Positions 8,373 to 16,190 of a DNA stretch of 64,000 bases are shown piece by piece (within the stretch, counting starts at the first letter, position 1; each line of letters starts with the position of its first letter). The stretch is taken from the NCBI RefSeq assembly GCF_028829235.1, contig NZ_JAIWJY010000003.1:186001-250000 (forward strand), read 5' to 3'. The position numbers were made by a program, and so were the translations under genes. This DNA is from Tenacibaculum larymnensis (GTDB lineage: Bacteria; Bacteroidota; Bacteroidia; Flavobacteriales; Flavobacteriaceae). The notes below the pieces were generated by a model. That model had not been told where the DNA came from, did no database searches, and was given only the letters and a program-made list of their open reading frames with translations.

Positions 8373-9626
8373 ATGAAGAATATACTATTAGTAAGTACCG
8401 TATTATTTACACTTATGTTTATGAGTTGTAACGATGGCCAAAAATCTGAACTTGGGCATAACGAAGCTGAAGGCGTATCAAAAACCGAAGCAGGTGGCGA
8501 AGATGCACACGGCGAAGAAGGTCACGACGAAGAAGAAGGAGGCCATAGTGAGGAAGAAGGCGTTGTAGAACTTACAAAGCAACAGGCTGAAACCATCGGT
8601 TTGGAAATGAAACCTCTGGAGGAACGGAATTTAGGGAACAACATTAAGGTAACGGGTACGCTGGAACTTTACCCACAGGACAAGGCGAACATCAGTCCGT
8701 TTGTTGGTGGAAATGTGAGTTCCATAAAAGTTGTACCTGGAGATAACGTAAGCAAAGGACAGGTGCTTGCGTATATTGAGCATCCAGATATCATTGCAAT
8801 TCAACAGGATTATCAGGAAAAAAATGATGAACTGGTCTTTTTGAAACAGGATTTTGAGCGTAAGCAGACTCTTTATGATAAAGGTGTTTCTTCTGGCAAG
8901 GAATTTCAGATGGCGCAGTCAAAATTTCGTTCCACAACATCCAGCGTCAATGGTTTGCGTTCCCAATTGAGACTGTTGGGCATCAACCCGGACAAGGTGG
9001 CTGAAGGCCAAATATATTCCGCAGTTCCCATTATCACGCCCATAAGTGGCTATGTGGATGAAGTAATGATTAGTCTGGGCGATTATGTGGCACAACAATC
9101 CAAAATGTTCTCAATAAGCGATAATTCAAAGATTTATGTCAACTTCAAAGTATATGAGAAGGACATAAAGCAAATCAAGAAAGGGCAACAGATATATTTT
9201 TCAACGGCTTCTCGTCCGGACGAACTGCTTAAGGCAACCGTTAGGTCTGTTGGCAAAACCTTCAATACTGACCCAAAAGCATTGGAAGTTTTGGCAGATA
9301 TTGAGAACAAGGATAAAAACCTGTTGCCGGGTATGTACGTGGAAGGACGCATAGTGCAGGGCGAGAAAAAAGGTTTTGCAGTACCGGAAGCTGCCATTAT
9401 AAAAGAAGGCGAGCAATCCTTTATTTTTATTTTGGATGAAGATGAAGCAATGGAAGCGAACAAAATGAAATTTAAAATGGTACCCGTAACGGTTGGACTA
9501 ACTGATTTGGGCTTTGTTGAAGTCAATCTTCCTGCCGAAGTTTCAACGGATGCCAAAGTGGTCATCAAAGGAGCTTATAACCTGTCTTCTGAAATGGTTA
9601 AAGGCGAACTGGAACACGACCATTAA
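8373..9626 (+). CDS. CzcB/CusB-type periplasmic adaptor lipoprotein
   Basis: A 417-residue membrane-fusion protein that links the RND pump to its outer-membrane channel. The N-terminus is a lipoprotein signal with lipobox FMSC (Cys19). It is followed by a His/Glu-rich segment (about residues 25-65, with AHGEEGHDEE and EEGGHSEEE) that could bind divalent metal. After this come the biotinyl-lipoyl half motifs around an alpha-helical hairpin, a beta-barrel, and a membrane-proximal domain. The length is normal for the family. The gene follows the fused pump gene closely and completes the tripartite exporter together with the TolC part encoded in the fusion. The His-rich tail fits Zn/Co/Cd better than copper, in line with the pump's CzcA-like motif. 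Confidence 0.92.
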   Translation: MKNILLVSTVLFTLMFMSCNDGQKSELGHNEAEGVSKTEAGGEDAHGEEGHDEEEGGHSEEEGVVELTKQQAETIGLEMKPLEERNLGNNIKVTGTLELYPQDKANISPFVGGNVSSIKVVPGDNVSKGQVLAYIEHPDIIAIQQDYQEKNDELVFLKQDFERKQTLYDKGVSSGKEFQMAQSKFRSTTSSVNGLRSQLRLLGINPDKVAEGQIYSAVPIITPISGYVDEVMISLGDYVAQQSKMFSISDNSKIYVNFKVYEKDIKQIKKGQQIYFSTASRPDELLKATVRSVGKTFNTDPKALEVLADIENKDKNLLPGMYVEGRIVQGEKKGFAVPEAAIIKEGEQSFIFILDEDEAMEANKMKFKMVPVTVGLTDLGFVEVNLPAEVSTDAKVVIKGAYNLSSEMVKGELEHDH

Positions 9627-9741
9627 TTCAAGAAAAACCAAAGGTTTTGATTCCGAGTTTGTTTATCGTCTTAATTAGTTTGTTAAAAATTAGAAAACAG
9701 GCTCGGTTCAAAATCGATTAAAAATTTAAAAAATTCATAAT

Positions 9742-10080
9742 ATGAAGGAAATAAAAGCATTTATAAAACCGAACCGAATCCAAAGAGTCATTGAAGCACT
9801 ATCTGATAATGGGTTCAAAAGTATGACCCTTTCACAAGCTGAAGGCACTGGTGCATTCAAATCAAAAGGTGCAAGACCGTCGCTGGATTTTCACGTTACA
9901 GACAGTCCAGTGGTTAAGCTGGAACTGGTCTGCCAAAATGAGGAAGCCCAAGCAGCCATTGAAACAATTTTAAAAAATGGTAAAACTGAAGAACCAGGAG
10001 ATGGTATCATATACATAGCCAATATAGAGAATGCCTTTCAGATTAAAACGGGAGATTCCTTAAAACGGTACGACCTATAA
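9742..10080 (+). CDS. PII-like signalling protein linked to the metal pump
   Basis: A 112-residue protein of the PII/GlnB superfamily. It has the opening strand MKEIKAFIKPNRIQRVIEAL, a T-loop region with GTGAFKSKG, and the signature-like GDGIIYIANIENAFQIKTGD near the C-terminus. The T-loop differs from GlnB around the uridylylated Tyr, so control by GlnD is unlikely. A divergent PII group (called PII-NG) is known to neighbour metal RND pump genes, and this gene fits that description. Binding of a nucleotide or metal ion as a signal for pump activity is an inference. It follows the adaptor gene after 115 bases with no gene between, and a Fur-like regulator comes next. Confidence 0.8.
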   Translation: MKEIKAFIKPNRIQRVIEALSDNGFKSMTLSQAEGTGAFKSKGARPSLDFHVTDSPVVKLELVCQNEEAQAAIETILKNGKTEEPGDGIIYIANIENAFQIKTGDSLKRYDL

Positions 10081-10095
10081 AACATTTTAGTGCAA

Positions 10096-10518
10096 ATGGA
10101 AAAAATAGTCCAACTTCTGGAAAGCAAAGGAATACGACCTACGGCAATGCGCCTAATGACCTACAAACGTTTGGCAGAATTAGAGGTGGCCATCAGTCTT
10201 GGCGATTTGGAAAAGGATTTTAAGGTCAGTGAAAGAAGCACCCTATTTAGGACTATGAAAGCGTTTGAGGAAAAAGGTATTGTACATCAAATTGAGGATG
10301 GGACAGGTGTTATAAAATACGCCCTTTGCGAAGAAAATTGTGAGTGCGAGGTTGGCAACGACCTTCATTTACACTTTCATTGCAACAATTGTAATGAAAC
10401 TGTCTGTTTAACAGAGCATAAAATCCCTCATATCAACTTACCTGATGGCTACATTACCGAGGACATTAACTTGGTGGTAAAGGGTATTTGCGAAAAATGC
10501 AGCGACAATCTGGATTAA
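10096..10518 (+). CDS. Fur-family transcriptional regulator (copy 1)
   Basis: A 140-residue DNA-binding metalloregulator. The N-terminal winged helix contains GIRPTAMRLMTYKRLAELE and the recognition region SERSTLFRTMKAFEEKG. The C-terminal part has HLHFHCNNCNETVCL and GICEKC, giving two CxxC pairs that probably hold a structural zinc, as in Fur/Zur proteins. Start chosen at ATG 10096; a GTG two codons earlier is possible. The position after the pump genes and before a P1B-4 ATPase suggests control of one or both groups by zinc or a related ion. It resembles a second Fur-like protein encoded at 13501, and both carry the HLHFHC signature. Which operators they bind is not visible. Confidence 0.88.
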   Translation: MEKIVQLLESKGIRPTAMRLMTYKRLAELEVAISLGDLEKDFKVSERSTLFRTMKAFEEKGIVHQIEDGTGVIKYALCEENCECEVGNDLHLHFHCNNCNETVCLTEHKIPHINLPDGYITEDINLVVKGICEKCSDNLD

Positions 10519-10562
10519 ACGTTTGGTTTTTAAATTCAATTATCATTTATAAATAGTGAGCA

Positions 10563-10925
10563 ATGATAACAATCTATAAAAAAGAGGCTACTGTATATAT
10601 GGTGGCAGAGAATAAGCTGGATGCCAAGGATTATGAAAACTTGATACCGGTCTTAATAGAACATATAACTGCATATCAGGAAGTTTCTTGGTACATCGAA
10701 ATGCATAATTTTGAAGGCTGGACGGCAAACGCATATTGGAAGGGCATTGAGTTAAATCTTCCGAATGAAACGCATTTAAAGCGTGTTGCTTTAGTGGGTA
10801 GCGTTAAATGGCAGGAGCAATTTACCGAGGCATTGCTTCCTTTTTCAGAAGCTCATATAAAATTTTATAAGCCAGAAGAAAAAGACGATGCCAAAGAATG
10901 GATAAAAAAAAATAGTAAAAAATGA
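10563..10925 (+). CDS. SpoIIAA-like (STAS) protein, copy 1
   Basis: A 120-residue soluble protein resembling the SpoIIAA-like family (STAS/SEC14 fold). It has the characteristic central WYIEMHNFEGW, then RVALVGSVKWQEQF, and FYKPEEKDDAKEWIKK at the C-terminus. Family members have structures resembling anti-sigma-factor antagonists, but their role is unknown. Its stop codon overlaps the start of the following P1B-4 ATPase gene (ATGA), so the two are translationally coupled and probably act together. A second, clearly related copy lies at 15547 in the same island. No phosphorylatable Ser like that of SpoIIAA is obvious at the usual site, which argues against a classic partner-switching role. Confidence 0.8.
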   Translation: MITIYKKEATVYMVAENKLDAKDYENLIPVLIEHITAYQEVSWYIEMHNFEGWTANAYWKGIELNLPNETHLKRVALVGSVKWQEQFTEALLPFSEAHIKFYKPEEKDDAKEWIKKNSKK

Positions 10926-13450
10926 AAAAAATACAACTAAAAATTCCAGTTATCCTTCCGCAAGTTCCAAACGAAAAAGATACTTGTGTTGAGCGGCTTA
11001 TAAAAGAATTACAGGCTAAAGAGGGCATCGAAAAAGTACACGTTGCCGATACAAAGGAAGATGACACACCACAGCTCTGTTTTCATTATGACCCCGATAT
11101 CATTTCTATAGACCGCATTCAATCTCTCGCAGAACAGACGGGTGCCGAGATTACCGAAAAATACGGGCATTTGCTCATAGAGGTTAAAGGAATCAGACAT
11201 ACAAGACAGGCACGTTCCATAGAGAAAAGTCTTTTGGCAATCAATGGGGTTTTGGAGGCTTCCGTTTCGGCCTCTGGAATGGTGCGCCTTGAGTTTGATA
11301 AAAAGCAAACAAATTTTGATGAAATAAGTAAACAGATTGAAAAGGAAGACCTTCAGGTTCAGCGGAGTTCTTCAAACGAAAATAATTACACCGAAGCATC
11401 CAAAAAAAAACAGGAACGTTCAAAGAAGGAAGATACTAAAGAGCAAACTTCCACAGAGGGCCACGAGCACAAGGAGGGCGAGACCCACGAGGAAGGAGAA
11501 GAGCACGCCCATGGTGGGGTTTTCGGTAAAAATACGGAGCTTATTTTTTCCATTATCTGTGGGGCACTTCTCGGGATAGGTTTCGGGCTTTCTTATGTGG
11601 AATCCATCCCAGATTGGGTCAGTCTTACTTTGTACATTGGCGCGTACTTTTTCGGTGGTTTCTTTACGGCCAAGGAAGCGGTTCAAACTGTGGCCAAGGG
11701 TGGTTTTGAAATTGATTTTTTAATGCTGGTCGCTGCCATTGGTGCCGCCATTCTGGGAGAATGGGCAGAAGGTGCACTGTTGTTGTTTTTATTTAGCCTT
11801 GGGCACGCCTTGGAACATTACGCAATGAACAAAGCAAGAAAAAGCATTGCTGCGCTTGCAGACCTTGCACCAAAAACAGCATTGCTTAAAAAAGATGGCA
11901 AGACCGAAGAAGTTGGAATTGAGCAATTGAGTATTGGCGATATTATAGTGGTCAAGCCCAATAGTAAAATATCCGCAGATGGCGTCGTGGTCAACGGAAA
12001 AAGCAGTGTAAACCAGGCCCCTATTACTGGGGAAAGTGTACCCGTGGATAAACTTCCCGTGGAAGATACAGGCAGGGACTATTCGGCAGACGATGATATT
12101 AAGGATGAAAATCGGGTATTTGCCGGAACTATCAACGGTAATAACACGCTGGAAATAAAGGTAATCAAAGAAGCCAAAGACTCTACCCTGTCCCGACTGG
12201 TCAAATTGGTCAACGAGGCACAGACCCAGAAGTCCCCCACGCAACTGCTGACCGATAAGTTCGAAAAATACTTTGTGCCATCCGTACTGATACTGGTTGG
12301 TATCCTACTCTTTGCCTTTCTGGTCATTGACGAACCGTTTAGTGCCAGCTTTTATCGTGCAATGGCGGTATTGGTAGCTGCAAGTCCCTGTGCACTGGCC
12401 ATTTCAACACCAAGTGCCGTATTGAGCGGTGTGGCAAGGGCAGCACGTGGCGGCGTGCTCATCAAAGGTGGGCGACCACTTGAGGATTTAGGGGTCATAA
12501 CCGCTTTGGCTTTTGATAAAACAGGCACGCTTACCGAAGGCAAGCCCAAACTTACCGAAGTAGTACCATTGGGGGATATTGAAGAAAATGAACTGTTAAA
12601 GATAGCCGTTGCCGTTGAAAACTTGAGCGACCACCCTTTGGCCAAAGCCGTCGTAAGGGATGGGAAAGAGCGTCTGAAAGGTACTGATATTATCGATGCG
12701 TCAGATTTGGAAGCAGTTCTCGGAAAAGGTATCAAAGCTTCTTTGGGCAAGGATAAAATCTATATTGGAAACCTTGACTTGTACGAAGACCTCGATGAAG
12801 CAAAACCATCCGAAGATATATCGAATAAAGTAAAAGAACTTGAAGGTGGTGGAAATACTACGATGCTCATAAGAAGGAACAAAGAATATATAGGTATCAT
12901 CGCCCTGATGGACACCCCACGGGAAGCGGCCAAGGAAACACTGAAAAAATTAAAGGAAATCGGTATCAAGCGGATGATAATGCTAACCGGGGATAATCAA
13001 AAGGTTGCCGATGCCGTTGCTAAAGAAATTGGGTTGACCGATGCCTGGGGAAGCCTGTTGCCAGAGGAAAAGGTAGATGCCATTAAAAAATTAAAAGAAC
13101 AGGAATCCAAAGTCGCAATGGTAGGCGACGGTGTGAACGATGCCCCTGCAATGGCAAACAGCACAGTAGGTATCGCAATGGGTGCAGCGGGCAGTGATGT
13201 GGCCTTGGAAACTGCAGACATTGCCCTAATGGCCGATAAATTGGAAACCCTGCCCTTTGCCATAGGCTTGAGCAGGAAGGCAAAGGCAATTATCAAGCAA
13301 AACCTTTGGGTAAGCCTCGGTATTGTGGCATTGCTTATCCCATCGACCATTATGGGTTGGGCCAATATCGGTATTGCAGTGGTCATCCACGAAGGCTCAA
13401 CATTACTTGTGGTTTTTAATGCGTTAAGGCTTTTGGCTTATAAGAAATAG
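10922..13450 (+). CDS. P1B-4-type metal-exporting ATPase with degenerate HMA domains and His-rich linker
   Basis: An 842-residue pump. Residues 1-150 look like two HMA-like folds without a CxxC motif, so they should not bind metal in the usual way. They are followed by a charged linker with His/Glu repeats (EGHEHKEGE, EEHAHGG; about residues 175-200). Catalytic motifs are TGESVP, DKTGTLTEG, SDHPLAKA and GDGVND. The metal-site motif is SPC rather than CPC (AASPCALAIS), and the last helix has HEGST; both are marks of the P1B-4 class, which exports Co, Zn, Cd or Fe. It is translationally coupled to the STAS protein upstream. Automatic annotation would probably call it ZntA/CadA; the SPC/HEGST pair argues for P1B-4. 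Confidence 0.9.
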   Translation: MKKIQLKIPVILPQVPNEKDTCVERLIKELQAKEGIEKVHVADTKEDDTPQLCFHYDPDIISIDRIQSLAEQTGAEITEKYGHLLIEVKGIRHTRQARSIEKSLLAINGVLEASVSASGMVRLEFDKKQTNFDEISKQIEKEDLQVQRSSSNENNYTEASKKKQERSKKEDTKEQTSTEGHEHKEGETHEEGEEHAHGGVFGKNTELIFSIICGALLGIGFGLSYVESIPDWVSLTLYIGAYFFGGFFTAKEAVQTVAKGGFEIDFLMLVAAIGAAILGEWAEGALLLFLFSLGHALEHYAMNKARKSIAALADLAPKTALLKKDGKTEEVGIEQLSIGDIIVVKPNSKISADGVVVNGKSSVNQAPITGESVPVDKLPVEDTGRDYSADDDIKDENRVFAGTINGNNTLEIKVIKEAKDSTLSRLVKLVNEAQTQKSPTQLLTDKFEKYFVPSVLILVGILLFAFLVIDEPFSASFYRAMAVLVAASPCALAISTPSAVLSGVARAARGGVLIKGGRPLEDLGVITALAFDKTGTLTEGKPKLTEVVPLGDIEENELLKIAVAVENLSDHPLAKAVVRDGKERLKGTDIIDASDLEAVLGKGIKASLGKDKIYIGNLDLYEDLDEAKPSEDISNKVKELEGGGNTTMLIRRNKEYIGIIALMDTPREAAKETLKKLKEIGIKRMIMLTGDNQKVADAVAKEIGLTDAWGSLLPEEKVDAIKKLKEQESKVAMVGDGVNDAPAMANSTVGIAMGAAGSDVALETADIALMADKLETLPFAIGLSRKAKAIIKQNLWVSLGIVALLIPSTIMGWANIGIAVVIHEGSTLLVVFNALRLLAYKK

Positions 13451-13500
13451 CATCAAATATATGTTTTGAAAAAAGGGTTTGCTTTTGAATTAATATTGCA

Positions 13501-13938
13501 ATGACTAAAACGGAAAAGATACTATTAAATCACGGTATTCGACCTACTCAAATGAGGTTGAAGATATACAAGTTCCTGAAAAGGAAGCAAAGTGCCGTGT
13601 CCTTTTCCGATTTGAAAAAGGCTTTTGTTCAAAAGAGCGAAACCAATAAAACAGCAAACAGAACGACATTTTATCGAAATCTCAAGATTTTCGAGGATAA
13701 AGGGCTGATTCATCAGATTAATGATGGGGTCGGAGTGGCAAAATATGCTATTTCTGATGAAAACGCCAAAGATAAATACGGTATAGATTTACATCTGCAT
13801 TTTCATTGTACCGATTGCAGAAGAACAATCTGTTTACCGAATAAGATATCGAAAGAAAGCTTGCCAGACGATTATGAAGTGAGAAATGTGAACCTGATAT
13901 TAAAGGGAATATGTGAAAAATGCAGGCAAAAATATTAG
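13501..13938 (+). CDS. Fur-family transcriptional regulator (copy 2)
   Basis: A 145-residue regulator with a winged helix at the N-terminus (GIRPTQMRLKIYKFLKRK, then NRTTFYRNLKIFEDKGL) and a zinc-binding C-terminus with HLHFHCTDCRRTICL and GICEKC. It is similar in layout to the product of 10096-10518, and both are shorter in the dimerisation domain than classic Fur. The gene comes 50 bases after the P1B-4 ATPase gene and 81 bases before an amino-acid-permease-like gene. The presence of two paralogues in one island suggests that two metals or two thresholds are sensed. No binding site can be assigned. Confidence 0.87.
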   Translation: MTKTEKILLNHGIRPTQMRLKIYKFLKRKQSAVSFSDLKKAFVQKSETNKTANRTTFYRNLKIFEDKGLIHQINDGVGVAKYAISDENAKDKYGIDLHLHFHCTDCRRTICLPNKISKESLPDDYEVRNVNLILKGICEKCRQKY

Positions 13939-14019
13939 ATGGAAGTTTCAGAATTCTGAACCCTTGGGTCCAATGGTCAGGTTCAGGTTTCTTCCACCTT
14001 CTCTAACTTAAAAAATATT

Positions 14020-15336
14020 ATGGCAGAATTAAAAAAATCATTGGGAACAATTCGTCTTACCTTTTATGGAGTAGGCACTATTGTGGGTGCAGGAATATAT
14101 ACTGTCATAGGCGCAGCAGCTGGACAAGCAGGTACCGACCTTTGGTTGAGTTTTGTTTTCGCTGCAATTGCTGCCAGCGTTTCGGCATTGTCTTATGCAG
14201 AGTTATCCTCTACCTATCCCAATGCAGGTGCCGAATTCATTTTTGTACGCAAAGCGTTTCCGAAAATTGACATTCCTTCCTTTCTCACTGGCTGGACAAT
14301 TGCCTTTCACAGTTCTGCCACGATAGCCGCTGTATTGCTGGCCTTTTCAGGTTATTTCAACACTTTTTTTAGTGTGCCTTCCCTATTGATAAGTTATGGC
14401 GTATTGATAATTCTTTCATTGATAAGCATTACGGGAATCAAGAAATCATCTCCTGCCAATATTATAATGGTTAGCATACAACTTTTGGGATTGTTCATTC
14501 TTATTGTGGTCGGGCTTGCAGAAACTGGCCCGCCAAAGGCTGAATTTTTTAAAGTTGAATCCTTTTCCGGTACTTTGGCGGCTACCGCAACCTTGTTTTT
14601 TGTCTATACAGGTTTTGAGCATATGGCTGCATTGGGTTCTGAAGTAAAAAACTCTGGCAAGACCATTCCTCGTGCCTTTCTACTGACAATGGTTTTTACA
14701 ACCGTTATCTATCTGCTCATAGCTTTTACGGTACTTAACATTGCCGACCCGTCAGAACTGGCAAAAGTAGATTCGCCACTTTCACTTGCGGCATCAAATC
14801 TCAACAGTTGGTTGCCCGTGACATTGGCGGTCGCAGCACTTTTTGCTACTGCCAATGCGGCCTTTAGCGGTATTATCTCTATCAGCAGGCTGCTGTTTGG
14901 AATGGCAAGCGTGGGCGAACTTCCGAAATTTATGACCAAAACCAATGCACATAAAGTGCCGTGGGTTACTACCATTGTGGTTATGGCGGCAGTTGCGGGT
15001 TTTATGCTATTGGGCGATATTAAAATCGTAGCGGGAATGTCGTCATTGGGTGCGTTGCTCGTCTTTGTCGCCGTGAACATTGCCCTTATCGTATTGCGTT
15101 TCAGAGCACCAGATAAAGACAGGCCCTTTAAAGTTCCTTTATCTGTTGGGAAAGTTCCGATACTGCCAATTTTGGCGATAATCATAAGCCTCTCTTTGGT
15201 CATACAATTTGATTGGAAAGTTTATGCCGCGTTTGTGGGAGCGATTGTAGTAGGTATCTTGCTGGATTATTTTTTGGATAAAAGAGAAAAAAAAGATATA
15301 GACCCCGAAAAGGAAAAGGAATTGTTTAACCACTAA
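14020..15336 (+). CDS. APC-superfamily amino acid permease
   Basis: A 438-residue inner-membrane protein with about 12 hydrophobic segments. The first helix carries GVGTIVGAGIYTVIGAAAG, the unwound substrate-binding motif of APC transporters. FVYTGFEHMAALGSEVKN in the sixth helix is also typical (GFE motif). Transport of an amino acid or polyamine is expected; the substrate is not visible. The protein is unusual inside a metal island, since no other gene here deals with amino acids; uptake of a metal-chelating or thiol amino acid would be one explanation. The C-terminal tail is charged. Two small genes follow closely. Confidence 0.85.
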   Translation: MAELKKSLGTIRLTFYGVGTIVGAGIYTVIGAAAGQAGTDLWLSFVFAAIAASVSALSYAELSSTYPNAGAEFIFVRKAFPKIDIPSFLTGWTIAFHSSATIAAVLLAFSGYFNTFFSVPSLLISYGVLIILSLISITGIKKSSPANIIMVSIQLLGLFILIVVGLAETGPPKAEFFKVESFSGTLAATATLFFVYTGFEHMAALGSEVKNSGKTIPRAFLLTMVFTTVIYLLIAFTVLNIADPSELAKVDSPLSLAASNLNSWLPVTLAVAALFATANAAFSGIISISRLLFGMASVGELPKFMTKTNAHKVPWVTTIVVMAAVAGFMLLGDIKIVAGMSSLGALLVFVAVNIALIVLRFRAPDKDRPFKVPLSVGKVPILPILAIIISLSLVIQFDWKVYAAFVGAIVVGILLDYFLDKREKKDIDPEKEKELFNH

Positions 15337-15346
15337 TATATTTTTT

Positions 15347-15523
15347 ATGGACTGGACATTTGAAGAATTTAGAGCAGAGCTTGACACCCTTAATCCATCG
15401 GTAAGAAAAAAGGCAATTGAAATTGCGAAAGAATTAATCGAAAAGGAAGACTTTTCAAAAGAAAAGGCCATCAAAAAAGCAATTGTAATGGCTGAAGAAT
15501 GGTTTTACGATTTAGAAGGATAA
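15347..15523 (+). CDS. Small charged helical protein, unknown function (58 aa)
   Basis: A 58-residue open frame from ATG 15347 to TAA 15521-15523, ten bases after the permease gene and 23 bases before the second STAS gene. The product begins MDWTFEEFRAELD, is rich in Lys and Glu, and ends EEWFYDLEG. It has no signal peptide or membrane segment and is probably almost all alpha-helix. Tight spacing on both sides and sensible codon use support a real gene. I recognise no family. Confidence 0.65.
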   Translation: MDWTFEEFRAELDTLNPSVRKKAIEIAKELIEKEDFSKEKAIKKAIVMAEEWFYDLEG

Positions 15524-15546
15524 TAATTAATTAAAAACTATATAAA

Positions 15547-15906
15547 ATGTTACAGATAATTGAGTTAAAGGAAAAAAATATTGTTGCAACAAAAGCTTCG
15601 GGCAAATTGAGAAAAGAAGACATCGAAAAAATCCATCCACTTATCCACGCTATACTGGACAAGGGGATGAAGGTTCGTTGGTATTTTGAGATGGACAATT
15701 TTACGGGTTGGGACTTGCCTAGTTTATGGGAAGACCTCAAAATGGATACGGCCCACGCCAGAGACTATGAAAAAATAGCAATGGTAGGAGATAAAAAATG
15801 GCAAGAATGGATAACCCAATTTATGAAGCCTTTTACCAACGCCGAAATTAAGTATTTCAATATAGACCAAAAGGAAGATGCCAAAAGTTGGATTGAGAGC
15901 CAGTAA
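15547..15906 (+). CDS. SpoIIAA-like (STAS) protein, copy 2
   Basis: A 119-residue paralogue of the product of 10563-10925. It shares the core WYFEMDNFTGW, IAMVGDKKWQEW and a C-terminal FNIDQKEDAKSWIES. The copies differ at many positions, so they are old duplicates or separately acquired. This one lies between the 58-residue protein and an 83-residue membrane protein, upstream of a CDF transporter and a P1B-2 ATPase. Each STAS copy thus precedes a metal exporter set on the same strand. The role of this family is unknown; the pairing with exporters is what the sequence shows. Confidence 0.8.
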   Translation: MLQIIELKEKNIVATKASGKLRKEDIEKIHPLIHAILDKGMKVRWYFEMDNFTGWDLPSLWEDLKMDTAHARDYEKIAMVGDKKWQEWITQFMKPFTNAEIKYFNIDQKEDAKSWIESQ

Positions 15907-15930
15907 GCTTACTTCCGTAAAAGACAGACG

Positions 15931-16182
15931 ATGAATAAAAAGAATATTCTTATTACCATACTAATTGGGTTTGCCATAGGTGTTTTTATCCTTCAACCTC
16001 TTGGGATAACAATTTTCACGTTTAGCAGCCAGAATTATGAAATTAATTGGTGGCAATATTTAATAAATAATTTCATTGAAATATTGAATATCAATGGGAG
16101 TCAAATTTTTGAGAATATTCTGTTTGGATTATTAGGTGCCAGTGTTGCACTGATTTATTTTGTAGGGATGAAAAGTAAATAG
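15931..16182 (+). CDS. Small membrane protein, unknown function (83 aa)
   Basis: An 83-residue protein with two predicted membrane helices, at about residues 6-31 and 58-78, joined by an aromatic segment (NYEINWWQYLINN). It has no recognised motif. It lies 24 bases after the STAS gene and 8 bases before the CDF gene, so it is most likely co-transcribed with them. It might be an accessory subunit of one of the exporters; this is only inferred from position. Confidence 0.6.
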   Translation: MNKKNILITILIGFAIGVFILQPLGITIFTFSSQNYEINWWQYLINNFIEILNINGSQIFENILFGLLGASVALIYFVGMKSK

Positions 16183-16190
16183 CTAAAGAA

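Noticed and set aside
9634-9648. Hairpin AAAACC-AAA-GGTTTT after the adaptor gene as a terminator
   Set aside because: The stem has only six mostly A-T pairs and a 3-base loop, with no clean T run; too weak to call.
10922-13450. Annotation of this pump as a standard ZntA/CadA
   Set aside because: SPC in place of CPC and HEGST in the last helix point to the P1B-4 class.
13957-13985. TGAACC...GGTTCA inverted repeat before the permease gene as a riboswitch
   Set aside because: The paired arms are six bases with a long loop and I recognise no known aptamer; left unassigned.
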